Source: Achromobacter sp. (GTDB lineage: Bacteria > Pseudomonadota > Gammaproteobacteria > Burkholderiales > Burkholderiaceae_B). From it: a stretch of 15,314 nt of DNA. Location of the stretch: assembly GCA_003454835.1 (NCBI GenBank), contig DMTA01000064.1, forward strand, positions 6,031-21,344, in the 5' to 3' direction. Under the pieces are notes generated by a model, which saw nothing but the letters and a program-made list of their open reading frames with translations, was not told the origin of the DNA and did no database searches. A program made the position numbers and the translations under genes. Below, one piece after another: positions 1-5,558 of the stretch. Numbering within the stretch: the first letter of the stretch is position 1; every line of letters begins with the position of its first letter.

Positions 1-294
1 CTGCTGCTGGACGAACCGTTTTCGAACCTGGACGTTGACACGCGCGAGCGGCTGGCCTTCGAGGTGCGCGAGATCCTGAAGACCACGGGCCACACCGCGA
101 TCCTGGTCACGCACAATCAGGCCGAAGCCTTTGCGATTGCCGACCGCATCGGCGTGATGGCCAAGGGCCGCATCGCACAATGGGACACGCCCTACAACCT
201 GCACCACAACCCGGCCGACGCGTTCGTGCGCGACTTCATCCGCCGCGAAGCGCTTGAAGAGCAGCGCGAACAGGCGCTGGCGCGCGGGCGGTAA
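1..294 (+). CDS. ABC transporter ATP-binding protein, C-terminal part (Fe3+/polyamine-type importer ATPase)
   Basis: The open frame enters from the left edge in frame 1, so the start, Walker A and signature motif lie outside the window. The first residues are a Walker B/D-loop block (LLLDEPFSNLD), followed by the H-loop in ILVTHNQAEAF. The text after that (IADRIGVMAKGRIAQWDTPYNLHHNPADAFVRDFI) resembles the FbpC/AfuC/PotA class of importer ATPases, which power uptake of ferric iron, polyamines and similar solutes at the inner membrane. The protein stops about 20 residues after VRDFI, with a charged RREALEEQREQ tail, so it lacks the long C-terminal TOBE extension usual for FbpC or PotA. The substrate cannot be told from this fragment. 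The gene is probably the last of a transporter operon, since a large hairpin follows immediately and the next gene is on the other strand. Confidence 0.9.
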   Translation: MLLDEPFSNLDVDTRERLAFEVREILKTTGHTAILVTHNQAEAFAIADRIGVMAKGRIAQWDTPYNLHHNPADAFVRDFIRREALEEQREQALARGR

Positions 295-328
295 CGAGAC
301 CCGGGGCGCCCTCGTCCCCCGGGTCTCG
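295..328. terminator. Perfect 12-bp hairpin between convergent genes
   Basis: CGAGACCCGGGG (295-306) and CCCCGGGTCTCG (317-328) are exact reverse complements around a 10-nt loop. The stem begins right after the stop codon of the ABC ATPase and ends about 20 bp before the stop of the convergent Bug gene. Neither side has a U-tract, so it is not a textbook intrinsic terminator. Its position suggests a bidirectional transcription end or an RNA 3'-end stabiliser. Confidence 0.65.
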
Positions 329-346
329 CATGCCCCGCCTCGCGGA

Positions 347-1324
347 TCAATCCGCCGACAGCTTCACCTTCTGCGACAAGGCTTTAAAGGCCTCGTGCTG
401 GCTTTGCGTCAGACGCTCGACTTCCTGCGGCGTCGAGCCATAGGGCATGAAGCCCGCCTTCTCCAGCTTTTCCTTCACGTCCGGCATCGCAAGCGCTGCC
501 TGGAAGGCTTCGCTCAGCGCGCGCGTCACGTCGGGCGACATGCCCGCGGGGCCATAGACTGCAAACCACGGATCCACCACCGCACCCGAATACCCCAGTT
601 CGGCCAGCGTAGGCACGTCCGGCAACGCCGGCGCGCGCTTGCTGCCGGTGACCGCCAAGGCGCGAACCTTGCCCGCATTGATGTGCGGCAGCGACGCGGG
701 CAGATTGTCGAACATCACCGGCAGGTGTCCGCCCAGCAGATCGTTCAACGCCTGGGCGCTGCCCTTGTACGGCACGTGCTGCATGCCGGCCCCGGTCAAC
801 TGGTCGAACATCACCCCCGCCAGGTGCATGGACGTGCCGGTGCCTGGCGTACCGTAGGACGTGTTGGGATTCGCCTTGGCGTAGGCCACCAGTTCCTTGA
901 CGCTGTCCACCTTGACCGATGGCCCCACCTCCAGCACCACGGAGGACGCCCCCAACATGCTGATCCCCGTGAAGTCCTTGGTCGGATCGAACGGCATTTT
1001 CGGGTAGACGAACGGATTGAGCGCGTTCGTGGATATCGCGCCAAAACCGATGACGTAGCCGTCCGGCGCGGCCTTGGCGACGGCGTCCATGCCGATGTTG
1101 CCGCCCGCGCCGGGACGGTTCTCGACGATGACCGGTTGACCAAGCTTCTCGGCGACCTTCTGGCCTGCCGTGCGCGCGACCAGATCCGTCGTGCCGCCGG
1201 CCGTGTACGGCACGATGAAGGTGATGGGCTTGGCCGGATAGCCGGCGGCGTGCGCAGGCACAGCGCACTGGATCAGCGCCAGCGCGGCCAGGCCGCGCAG
1301 CGCATTGTGGGTGTAGCGATGCAT
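347..1324 (-). CDS. Bug-family (TctC) tripartite tricarboxylate transporter substrate-binding protein
   Basis: This 325-residue protein has the normal length for the Bug/TctC receptor family. It carries an N-terminal signal peptide: Arg10 before a hydrophobic stretch (GLAALALIQCAV), then AHA at 24-26 as the likely signal peptidase I site. The mature protein begins with the family signature YPAKPITFIVPYTAGGTTD and continues with VIVENRPGAGGNIG and DGYVIGF motifs. Such receptors bind small carboxylates in the periplasm and pass them to TctAB-type membrane proteins, or act as orphan sensors. No tctA or tctB gene is adjacent, so this is an orphan receptor, as is common in Bordetella and Achromobacter. 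A purine-rich GGGAGGGAG element lies just upstream of the ATG at 1324. The gene is divergent from the SDR gene, so its ligand might relate to that unit's substrate, but this is only inference. Confidence 0.94.
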   Translation of the reverse strand: MHRYTHNALRGLAALALIQCAVPAHAAGYPAKPITFIVPYTAGGTTDLVARTAGQKVAEKLGQPVIVENRPGAGGNIGMDAVAKAAPDGYVIGFGAISTNALNPFVYPKMPFDPTKDFTGISMLGASSVVLEVGPSVKVDSVKELVAYAKANPNTSYGTPGTGTSMHLAGVMFDQLTGAGMQHVPYKGSAQALNDLLGGHLPVMFDNLPASLPHINAGKVRALAVTGSKRAPALPDVPTLAELGYSGAVVDPWFAVYGPAGMSPDVTRALSEAFQAALAMPDVKEKLEKAGFMPYGSTPQEVERLTQSQHEAFKALSQKVKLSAD

Positions 1325-1410
1325 GATGTCTCCCTCCCGTTTGTCGTTGTGTACGGGTAGCGCATCTTATCGCCGGACTTCGCCGTCGCCCAGCCGCGAT
1401 CCGCCTCGCT

Positions 1411-1441
1411 TGTTCCGCCAGGTATCAAATCATGTTCCGCC
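1411..1441. repeat. Two direct repeats TGTTCCGCC, 22 bp apart
   Basis: TGTTCCGCC occurs at 1411-1419 and again at 1433-1441. The start-to-start distance of 22 bp is about two helical turns. Both copies lie in the divergent region between the Bug and SDR genes, immediately upstream of the candidate SDR promoter. This is the spacing expected for an activator contacting one face of the DNA; the regulator is unknown. Confidence 0.4.
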
Positions 1442-1448
1442 GCGGGCG

Positions 1449-1477
1449 TTTATCGTCCGCGCGCCCGCTCCTATAGT
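1449..1477 (+). promoter_or_regulatory. Candidate sigma-70 promoter for the SDR-ridA unit
   Basis: TATAGT (1472-1477) matches the -10 consensus at five of six positions. TTTATC (1449-1454), 17 bp upstream, is a poor -35, which would fit an activated promoter. The stretch also contains most of an inverted repeat, GCGGGCG (1442-1448) and CGCCCGC (1462-1468). The call rests on sequence likeness only. Confidence 0.35.
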
Positions 1478-1532
1478 TCGTCTCACTGTCTGAGCGCGCA
1501 GGCACCCTCAAATGCCAAACCGGAGTATTGAA

Positions 1533-2279
1533 ATGTCGAACAAGACTGTAGTGATCACGGGCGCGTCCAGCGGAATCGGATTTGCTTTGGCGCAGGCGTA
1601 TCTGCGCCGTGGCGATAACGTTGTGGGCAACGCCCGCAGCCAGCAAGGATTGGATGCGGCCGCCGAGCGCCTGGCGCAGGAAGGCCTGGGCTTGCCCGAC
1701 CGCTTCCTGGCCGTGGCCGGCGACATCGCCCTGGCCAGCACCGCCCGCGATATCGTGCGGCAGGCCACCGAGCGGTTCGGCCGCATCGATGTGCTGGTCA
1801 ACAATGCCGGGATCTTCATACCCAAGCCCCTGGGCGACTACACCGATGAAGACCTGGACCGCATCATCGACACCAACCTGAAGGGCTTCTTCCACATCAC
1901 CCAGCAAGCCGCCGCGCACATGTCCGAATACCGCGACGGCCACATCGTCAACATCACGGCCAGCATCGCCATGCAGCCCAGCAGCCGCGTCCCGGCGCTG
2001 CTGCCCGTGCTGATCAAGGGCGGCCTGAATCACGCCACCCGCGCGTTGGCGATCGAATTGTCGGACCGGAACATCCGCGTCAACGCGGTGGCGCCCGGCA
2101 TCATCGAGACGCCCATGCACGATCCGGCCACGTTCGGCTTCCTGAATTCGCTGCAGCCCGCCGGCCGGATGGGCAAGGTGGAGGACATTGTCGGCGCGGT
2201 CACCTACCTGACCGATTCGGCCTACACCACCGGCGCGATCCTTCCGGTCGATGGCGGCGCCGCTGCGGGTCATTGGTAG
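1533..2279 (+). CDS. SDR-family oxidoreductase lacking the canonical active-site tyrosine
   Basis: This is a classical-size short-chain dehydrogenase/reductase of 248 residues. The cofactor motif TGASSGIG is at 9-16, NNAG at 90-93, the catalytic-type Asn in DTN at 115, and a C-terminal PG/GG tail (VAPGIIETPM, LPVDGG). I chose the ATG at 1533 because GGAG lies 7 nt upstream of it; the in-frame ATG at 1512 has no such site and would add only MPNRSIE. The active-site region is unusual: Ser144 and Lys162 are present, but the residue four before the lysine is Pro158 (ALLPVLIKGGL), where the family has Tyr (YxxxK). The fold and nucleotide binding look intact, so the protein may use different chemistry, bind without turnover, or belong to a Tyr-less SDR clade. 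It probably shares a transcript with the RidA gene 54 bp downstream. The substrate is unknown. Confidence 0.9.
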   Translation: MSNKTVVITGASSGIGFALAQAYLRRGDNVVGNARSQQGLDAAAERLAQEGLGLPDRFLAVAGDIALASTARDIVRQATERFGRIDVLVNNAGIFIPKPLGDYTDEDLDRIIDTNLKGFFHITQQAAAHMSEYRDGHIVNITASIAMQPSSRVPALLPVLIKGGLNHATRALAIELSDRNIRVNAVAPGIIETPMHDPATFGFLNSLQPAGRMGKVEDIVGAVTYLTDSAYTTGAILPVDGGAAAGHW

Positions 2280-2290
2280 CATCACCACGA

Positions 2291-2312
2291 ACGCCCGCCC
2301 CGCGGCGGGCGT
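2291..2312 (+). terminator. 9-bp hairpin between the SDR and ridA-like genes
   Basis: ACGCCCGCC (2291-2299) and GGCGGGCGT (2304-2312) pair perfectly around a 4-nt loop in the 54-bp gap between the two plus-strand genes. No T-run follows, so full termination is unlikely. It may dampen read-through or mark an RNA processing point. The call is based on base pairing only. Confidence 0.35.
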
Positions 2313-2333
2313 CCTCACATCGAGAGACCCACC

Positions 2334-2798
2334 ATGTCCATTGAAGCCAGACTGGCCGAACTTGGCCTGACCCTTCCGCCCGCGCCCCAGCCGCTGGGCC
2401 AGTACACCGCCGTCAGCCAGGCGGGCGACCTGCTTTTCATCTCTGGCCAATTGCCGCTGCGCGACGGGCGCGTGGTGTGGCAGGGCCAAGTCGGCGCGGA
2501 GCTTACCGTCGATCAGGGCCGGCAGGCCGCGGAACTTGCCGCGCTGAACGTGCTGGCGCAGATCCGCCAGCACGCCGGCAGCTTCGACCGGTTGGACCAT
2601 CTGGTCCGCGTCGAAGGCTATGTGGCCAGCGCGCCAGGCTTTCTGGATCAGCCTAACGTGCTGGATGGCGCATCTGGCCTCTTTGCGCGGGTGCTCGGCG
2701 AGAAGGCCGGCCACGCGCGCACCGCCAATTCTGTCGCGCAGCAGCCGGGCAACGCGGCGGTGATCCTGGTGGTGATCGCACAGTTGAAAGGCGACTGA
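2334..2798 (+). CDS. RidA (YjgF/YER057c/UK114) family protein
   Basis: At 154 residues this is the longer RidA-like form, not the roughly 128-residue E. coli RidA type. Family features are SQAGDLLFISGQLP (28-41) near the N-terminus, VRVEGYVAS in the middle and GHARTANSVAQQP (127-138) near the end. Archetypal RidA hydrolyses reactive 2-aminoacrylate and other enamine/imine intermediates released by PLP enzymes; longer homologues are often tied to particular catabolic routes. Arg129 aligns with the key Arg105 of E. coli RidA. The position matching Glu120, 15 residues on, is Ile144, so imine deaminase activity is doubtful or altered. It follows the SDR gene by 54 bp on the same strand and is probably co-transcribed. 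The stop lies only 6 bp from the convergent LysR stop. Confidence 0.88.
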   Translation: MSIEARLAELGLTLPPAPQPLGQYTAVSQAGDLLFISGQLPLRDGRVVWQGQVGAELTVDQGRQAAELAALNVLAQIRQHAGSFDRLDHLVRVEGYVASAPGFLDQPNVLDGASGLFARVLGEKAGHARTANSVAQQPGNAAVILVVIAQLKGD

Positions 2799-2804
2799 CC
2801 CCGC

Positions 2805-3710
2805 TCAGTCCGCCAGCTTGTCGACCAGGAAATCAACGAATGCCCGCACCCGGCGCGATACGTGCCGGGCATGCGGGTACAGCAACACGAACGGCCGGGT
2901 GCTGCCGCCATACTGCGCCAGCACCTCGGTCAGCCTGCCCTCGCGCAGATCGTCTTCGACCACGAAGCGATACGTCTGGAACAGGCCCGCGCCCGCCCGG
3001 GCCAGCGTCACGCCGCCGAGCACGTCCTCGCCCGTGCCATAGGCGCCGTCGGTCACGAGGTCGACCGCTTCGCCATCCACCTGAAACGTCCACGGAATGC
3101 GCCGCCCGCTGCTGGGCCGGTCGAACTGGATGCAATCGTGCGCGGCCAGATCCTCCAGCGCTTGCGGCGTGCCGCGCCGGCGCAAGTAATCCGGCGTACC
3201 GACCACCACCAGCTCGGCGTCCTCCAGCTTGCGCGCGATCAGCGCCGAGTCGTCGGGCGCGCGCCCGCGCACCGACAGGTCATAGCCGTCATCGGCAAAG
3301 TCGACATTGCGGTTGCTGATATGAACGTGCACGTCGACGTTGGGATACTTGTCGCGAAACGCGGGCAGCAGCGGCAGGACGCGGTAATGCGCATAGGGCG
3401 TGGGCAGGCTGATGCGCAGGCGCCCAGCGGCGCCCTGCCCGCCCACCTGGCGTTCGGCGTCGACCAGTTGCGCAATGGCCGGGCGCACCTGCTCGAAATA
3501 GGCGCGCCCTTCGTCGCTCAGCCGGATATGCCGGGTGCGGCGCACGAACAACAAGATGCCCAGCCGCGCCTCCAGCCGCGAGACGCTGCGGCTGACGGCT
3601 GCCGGCGTGACGCCCGCGGCATTGGCGGCGGCGGTGAAGCTGCTGAGTTCCGCCGCCAGGCAGAACATCTCGATGCTGCCCAGCTGCAGATCGTCAAAGT
3701 GGCGCGTCAT
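2805..3710 (-). CDS. LysR-type transcriptional regulator
   Basis: This 301-residue protein has the usual LTTR layout. The winged helix-turn-helix occupies about residues 10-65 (FCLAAELSSFTAAANAAGVTPAAVSRSVSRLEARLGILLFVRRTRHIRLSDEG region), and a periplasmic-binding-like effector domain starts near residue 90 (GRLRISLPTPYAHYRVLPLLPAF). The C-terminal part has the CrgA/DsdC-like feature LYPHARHVSRRVRAFVDFL. The ATG at 3710 has AGGGA 5 nt upstream. It lies 54 bp downstream of the alpha/beta hydrolase gene on the same strand, with a hairpin in between, so it may be co-transcribed or separately expressed. The nearby hydrolase and the convergent SDR-ridA unit are both possible targets. The inducer is unknown. 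Confidence 0.93.
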   Translation of the reverse strand: MTRHFDDLQLGSIEMFCLAAELSSFTAAANAAGVTPAAVSRSVSRLEARLGILLFVRRTRHIRLSDEGRAYFEQVRPAIAQLVDAERQVGGQGAAGRLRISLPTPYAHYRVLPLLPAFRDKYPNVDVHVHISNRNVDFADDGYDLSVRGRAPDDSALIARKLEDAELVVVGTPDYLRRRGTPQALEDLAAHDCIQFDRPSSGRRIPWTFQVDGEAVDLVTDGAYGTGEDVLGGVTLARAGAGLFQTYRFVVEDDLREGRLTEVLAQYGGSTRPFVLLYPHARHVSRRVRAFVDFLVDKLAD

Positions 3711-3732
3711 GCGGGTCCCTGCCGTGAAGACC

Positions 3733-3757
3733 GGGCGGCGGGACCGTCCGGCCGCCC
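3733..3757 (-). terminator. GC-rich hairpin between the hydrolase and LysR genes
   Basis: GGGCGGC (3733-3739) pairs with GCCGCCC (3751-3757) around an 11-nt loop that can itself fold. It sits just after the hydrolase stop codon on the minus strand. No T-run follows, so it is more likely a partial terminator or processing site. Confidence 0.35.
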
Positions 3758-3764
3758 ATGCGCG

Positions 3765-4637
3765 TCAGCGCCCCAACACATCGATGATGCGCTGGGCGAT
3801 GTACTGGCCGTGAGTTTCCAGCGCGAAGTGGCCGGTGTCCAGCAGTTCGACCACGGCATCCGGATTGTCGCGGCGATAGGCCTCGGCGCCCGGCGGAATG
3901 AAGAACGGATCGTTGCGGCCCCAGATCGCCAAAGTAGGCACCTTGGTCTGACGGAAGAACGCCTGGAACGCCGGGTATTGCGTCAGGTTGTTCGCATAGT
4001 CCAGGAACAGGTCGAGCTGGATGTCCTTGTTGCCCGGCCGTTCCATCAAGGCCGCGTCCAGCGTATAGCCTTCGGGCGCCACGCTGTCCGGATCGGCCAC
4101 GCCGTGCACGTACTGCCACTTGGTGCCTTCGAAATTCAGGATCGCGTCGTGGATGGTCTGGCGATTGGCGGGCGACGGATCGTTCCAGTAGGCGCGGATG
4201 GGCGCCCACGCGTCGCCCAGGCCGTCGAGGTAAGCGTTGCCGTTCTGCGAAACCAGGCCGGTCACGCGCTCGGGGTGCGCCACCGCCAGCCGCAATCCGG
4301 TCGGCGCGCCGTAGTCGAAGAAATACATCGCGTAGCGGGTCAGCCCCAATTCGTCGACAAACGCTTCCAGCGACTTGGCCAGGTTGTCGAAGGTGTAGCG
4401 GTAGCCGCGCTCGGCCGGGACTTCAGTGAAGCCGAAGCCGGGCAGATCGGGCGCGATGACGCGAAAGTGCGCAGCAAGTTGCGGGATGACGTTGCGGAAC
4501 TGGTGCGACGACGTGGGAAAGCCGTGCAGCAGCAAAAGCACGGGCGCCTGCGGGTTGCCGGCTTCGCGATAGAAAAAGCGCAGGCCGTCGGCTTGCGCAT
4601 GGCGGTAATGGACGGTGTTGTCGGGCTGGGCGTTCAT
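3765..4637 (-). CDS. Alpha/beta-fold hydrolase with an aspartate nucleophile (epoxide hydrolase/dehalogenase-like)
   Basis: This is a complete 290-residue alpha/beta hydrolase. The oxyanion-hole motif HGFP is at 38-41. The nucleophile elbow reads FFDYGAP, putting Asp108 where lipases and esterases have Ser. Asp243 (WGRNDPFF) and His270 (DTGHFALET) complete a triad. An Asp nucleophile together with HGxP is the pattern of epoxide hydrolases and haloalkane dehalogenases, which form a covalent ester intermediate. The residue after the nucleophile is Tyr109, not the halide-binding Trp usual in haloalkane dehalogenases, so epoxide hydrolysis or another ester-intermediate reaction is somewhat more likely. 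There is no signal peptide, so the protein should be cytoplasmic. GGAG lies 6 nt upstream of the ATG. Upstream are a good sigma-70 promoter and a dyad shared with the CGNR gene; a LysR gene follows. The natural substrate is unknown. Confidence 0.88.
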   Translation of the reverse strand: MNAQPDNTVHYRHAQADGLRFFYREAGNPQAPVLLLLHGFPTSSHQFRNVIPQLAAHFRVIAPDLPGFGFTEVPAERGYRYTFDNLAKSLEAFVDELGLTRYAMYFFDYGAPTGLRLAVAHPERVTGLVSQNGNAYLDGLGDAWAPIRAYWNDPSPANRQTIHDAILNFEGTKWQYVHGVADPDSVAPEGYTLDAALMERPGNKDIQLDLFLDYANNLTQYPAFQAFFRQTKVPTLAIWGRNDPFFIPPGAEAYRRDNPDAVVELLDTGHFALETHGQYIAQRIIDVLGR

Positions 4638-4694
4638 GAGGATCTCCGGTATTCGGGCAAGGAATGACGATGGGGTTTCGACGCTTCACGGCAC

Positions 4695-4722
4695 AGTCTA
4701 CGCATTTCGCGTAACCTGTCAA
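4695..4722 (-). promoter_or_regulatory. Sigma-70 promoter for the hydrolase gene
   Basis: On the minus strand TTGACA (4717-4722) is a perfect -35. TAGACT (4695-4700), 16 bp downstream, matches the -10 at four of six positions. It lies about 58 bp upstream of the hydrolase start. One arm of the GTAAC/GTTAC dyad falls inside its spacer and the other just upstream of the -35, an arrangement typical of repression. Confidence 0.6.
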
Positions 4723-4741
4723 CACCGCGCTTACCGGTTAC
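4711..4741. promoter_or_regulatory. Putative operator A: GTAAC-N21-GTTAC dyad upstream of the hydrolase gene
   Basis: GTAACC (4711-4716) and GGTTAC (4736-4741) form a perfect 6-bp inverted repeat that brackets the -35 hexamer. The GTAAC and GTTAC cores are 21 bp apart, exactly as in operator B upstream of the CGNR gene. I infer a common regulator, with the CGNR protein the closest candidate; the neighbouring LysR protein is an alternative. Confidence 0.5.
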
Positions 4742-4823
4742 TAAAGATCGGGTCACTGAGCGATGCGTTCCCGCAACCTGTCATTGCGGCGAGCCCTACC
4801 CCCAAATCACCCCGCCAGCCATG

Positions 4824-4845
4824 AAAAAACCCGGCGTGAGCCGGG
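4824..4845 (-). terminator. Intrinsic terminator of the CGNR regulator gene
   Basis: Read on the minus strand, CCCGGC and GCCGGG (4830-4845) form a perfect 6-bp stem with a 4-nt loop, followed directly by six T residues (4829-4824). It starts 20 bp after the CGNR stop codon. This is the clearest Rho-independent terminator in the window, and it separates the CGNR gene from the hydrolase transcript. Confidence 0.92.
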
Positions 4846-4865
4846 CTGGGAACCATCGATCGTTG

Positions 4866-5456
4866 TCATTTCGCCTTGGCGCCGGCGTCCGCCGCCTCGC
4901 GCTGCCGGAACGCCGCCACCTTATGCCGGTTACCGCACAAGGCCATGCTGCACCAGCGCCGCTTGTGCGACCGCGTCCGGTCGTAGAACCACAGCGAGCA
5001 CGCATCGCTTTCGCACTTGCGCACCAATCCAAAATCGCCATGCGCAAGCAGATCGGCCGCCGCCTCGGCCACTGGCAGCAACCATTGCTCCGCCGTTTGC
5101 GAGGGATAACGGCGCGACATCAGCAGGCTGCCATCGTCTGCTGGCGCAAGCTCGAGGTGACTGCCACCGGCCGCCAGCGCGCGATTCAGCGCGGAAAGCG
5201 CCAACGGCGCCTGCGCCTTGCGCTGGGCGACCAAATCCCGAACGGTTTCGCGCAGGTCGCGCGCGCTTGCCAGCAGACCGGACGGCGCGTCGCCCTGCGC
5301 GGCGGAGACACCTGCAAGCGCCAGCCAGCCCACCACATCCGCGTCGGACTGCCATCGGTCGACCGGACCGGCACTGCTCTGCTCGACGGTGTTGATCATG
5401 TCCAGGACGACGTGGTCGCCCAGTTGTCGGAATTCGGGTGCGTGGCTGGTGTTCAT
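4866..5456 (-). CDS. CGNR zinc-finger (ABATE-domain) putative transcriptional regulator
   Basis: This 196-residue protein has an N-terminal ABATE-like region (about 1-140, starting with DHVVLDMINTVEQ). Its C-terminus is a CGNR zinc finger: Cys148, Cys153, Cys169 and Cys174, with the last in the name-giving CGNR at 174-177, set in a basic segment (DRTRSHKRRWCSMALCGNRHK). The family is predicted to bind DNA, the ABATE part perhaps sensing a small ligand; few members have been studied. I place the start at 5456 because GGAG lies just upstream, whereas extending to 5510 adds an unlikely cysteine-rich leader across an AT-rich regulatory region. That region contains the GTAAC-N21-GTTAC dyad also found before the hydrolase gene 230 bp downstream. 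This points to autoregulation and control of the hydrolase, which is inference. It has its own terminator. Confidence 0.92.
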   Translation of the reverse strand: MNTSHAPEFRQLGDHVVLDMINTVEQSSAGPVDRWQSDADVVGWLALAGVSAAQGDAPSGLLASARDLRETVRDLVAQRKAQAPLALSALNRALAAGGSHLELAPADDGSLLMSRRYPSQTAEQWLLPVAEAAADLLAHGDFGLVRKCESDACSLWFYDRTRSHKRRWCSMALCGNRHKVAAFRQREAADAGAKAK

Positions 5457-5473
5457 GGTGATCTCCGGCGCCA

Positions 5474-5508
5474 GTGTAACCCTCAAAAATAAACAATAAA
5501 AGTTACAC
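5474..5508. promoter_or_regulatory. Putative operator B: GTGTAAC-N21-GTTACAC dyad upstream of the CGNR gene
   Basis: GTGTAAC (5474-5480) and GTTACAC (5502-5508) are a perfect 7-bp inverted repeat with a 21-bp spacer that is strikingly A/T-rich for this genome. It ends 18 bp upstream of the CGNR ATG. The core and spacing equal those of operator A. I could not assign a convincing -35/-10 pair here. Autoregulation by the CGNR protein is the simplest reading. Confidence 0.55.
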
Positions 5509-5558
5509 AAGCAGGCGGCGGCATGACGCCCCCCTCACGCACCGTCATCCCGCCCCGC

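Noticed and set aside
254..1360. 368-codon plus-strand open frame
   Set aside because: It is antisense to the Bug receptor gene, overlaps the ABC ATPase end, and has an Arg/His/Gly-rich composition.
1425..2714. 429-codon minus-strand open frame
   Set aside because: It is antisense to the SDR and RidA genes and has no motif; it is a shadow frame.
2862..4667. 601-codon plus-strand open frame
   Set aside because: It is antisense to the LysR and hydrolase genes, both of which have clear family motifs. Its translation is low-complexity and rich in Arg, His, Gln and Ala, as expected for a high-GC shadow frame.
5523..5548. Inverted repeat ATGACG/CGTCAT downstream of the 301-residue pirin gene
   Set aside because: A 6-bp stem with a 14-nt loop and no T-run is too weak to call as a terminator.
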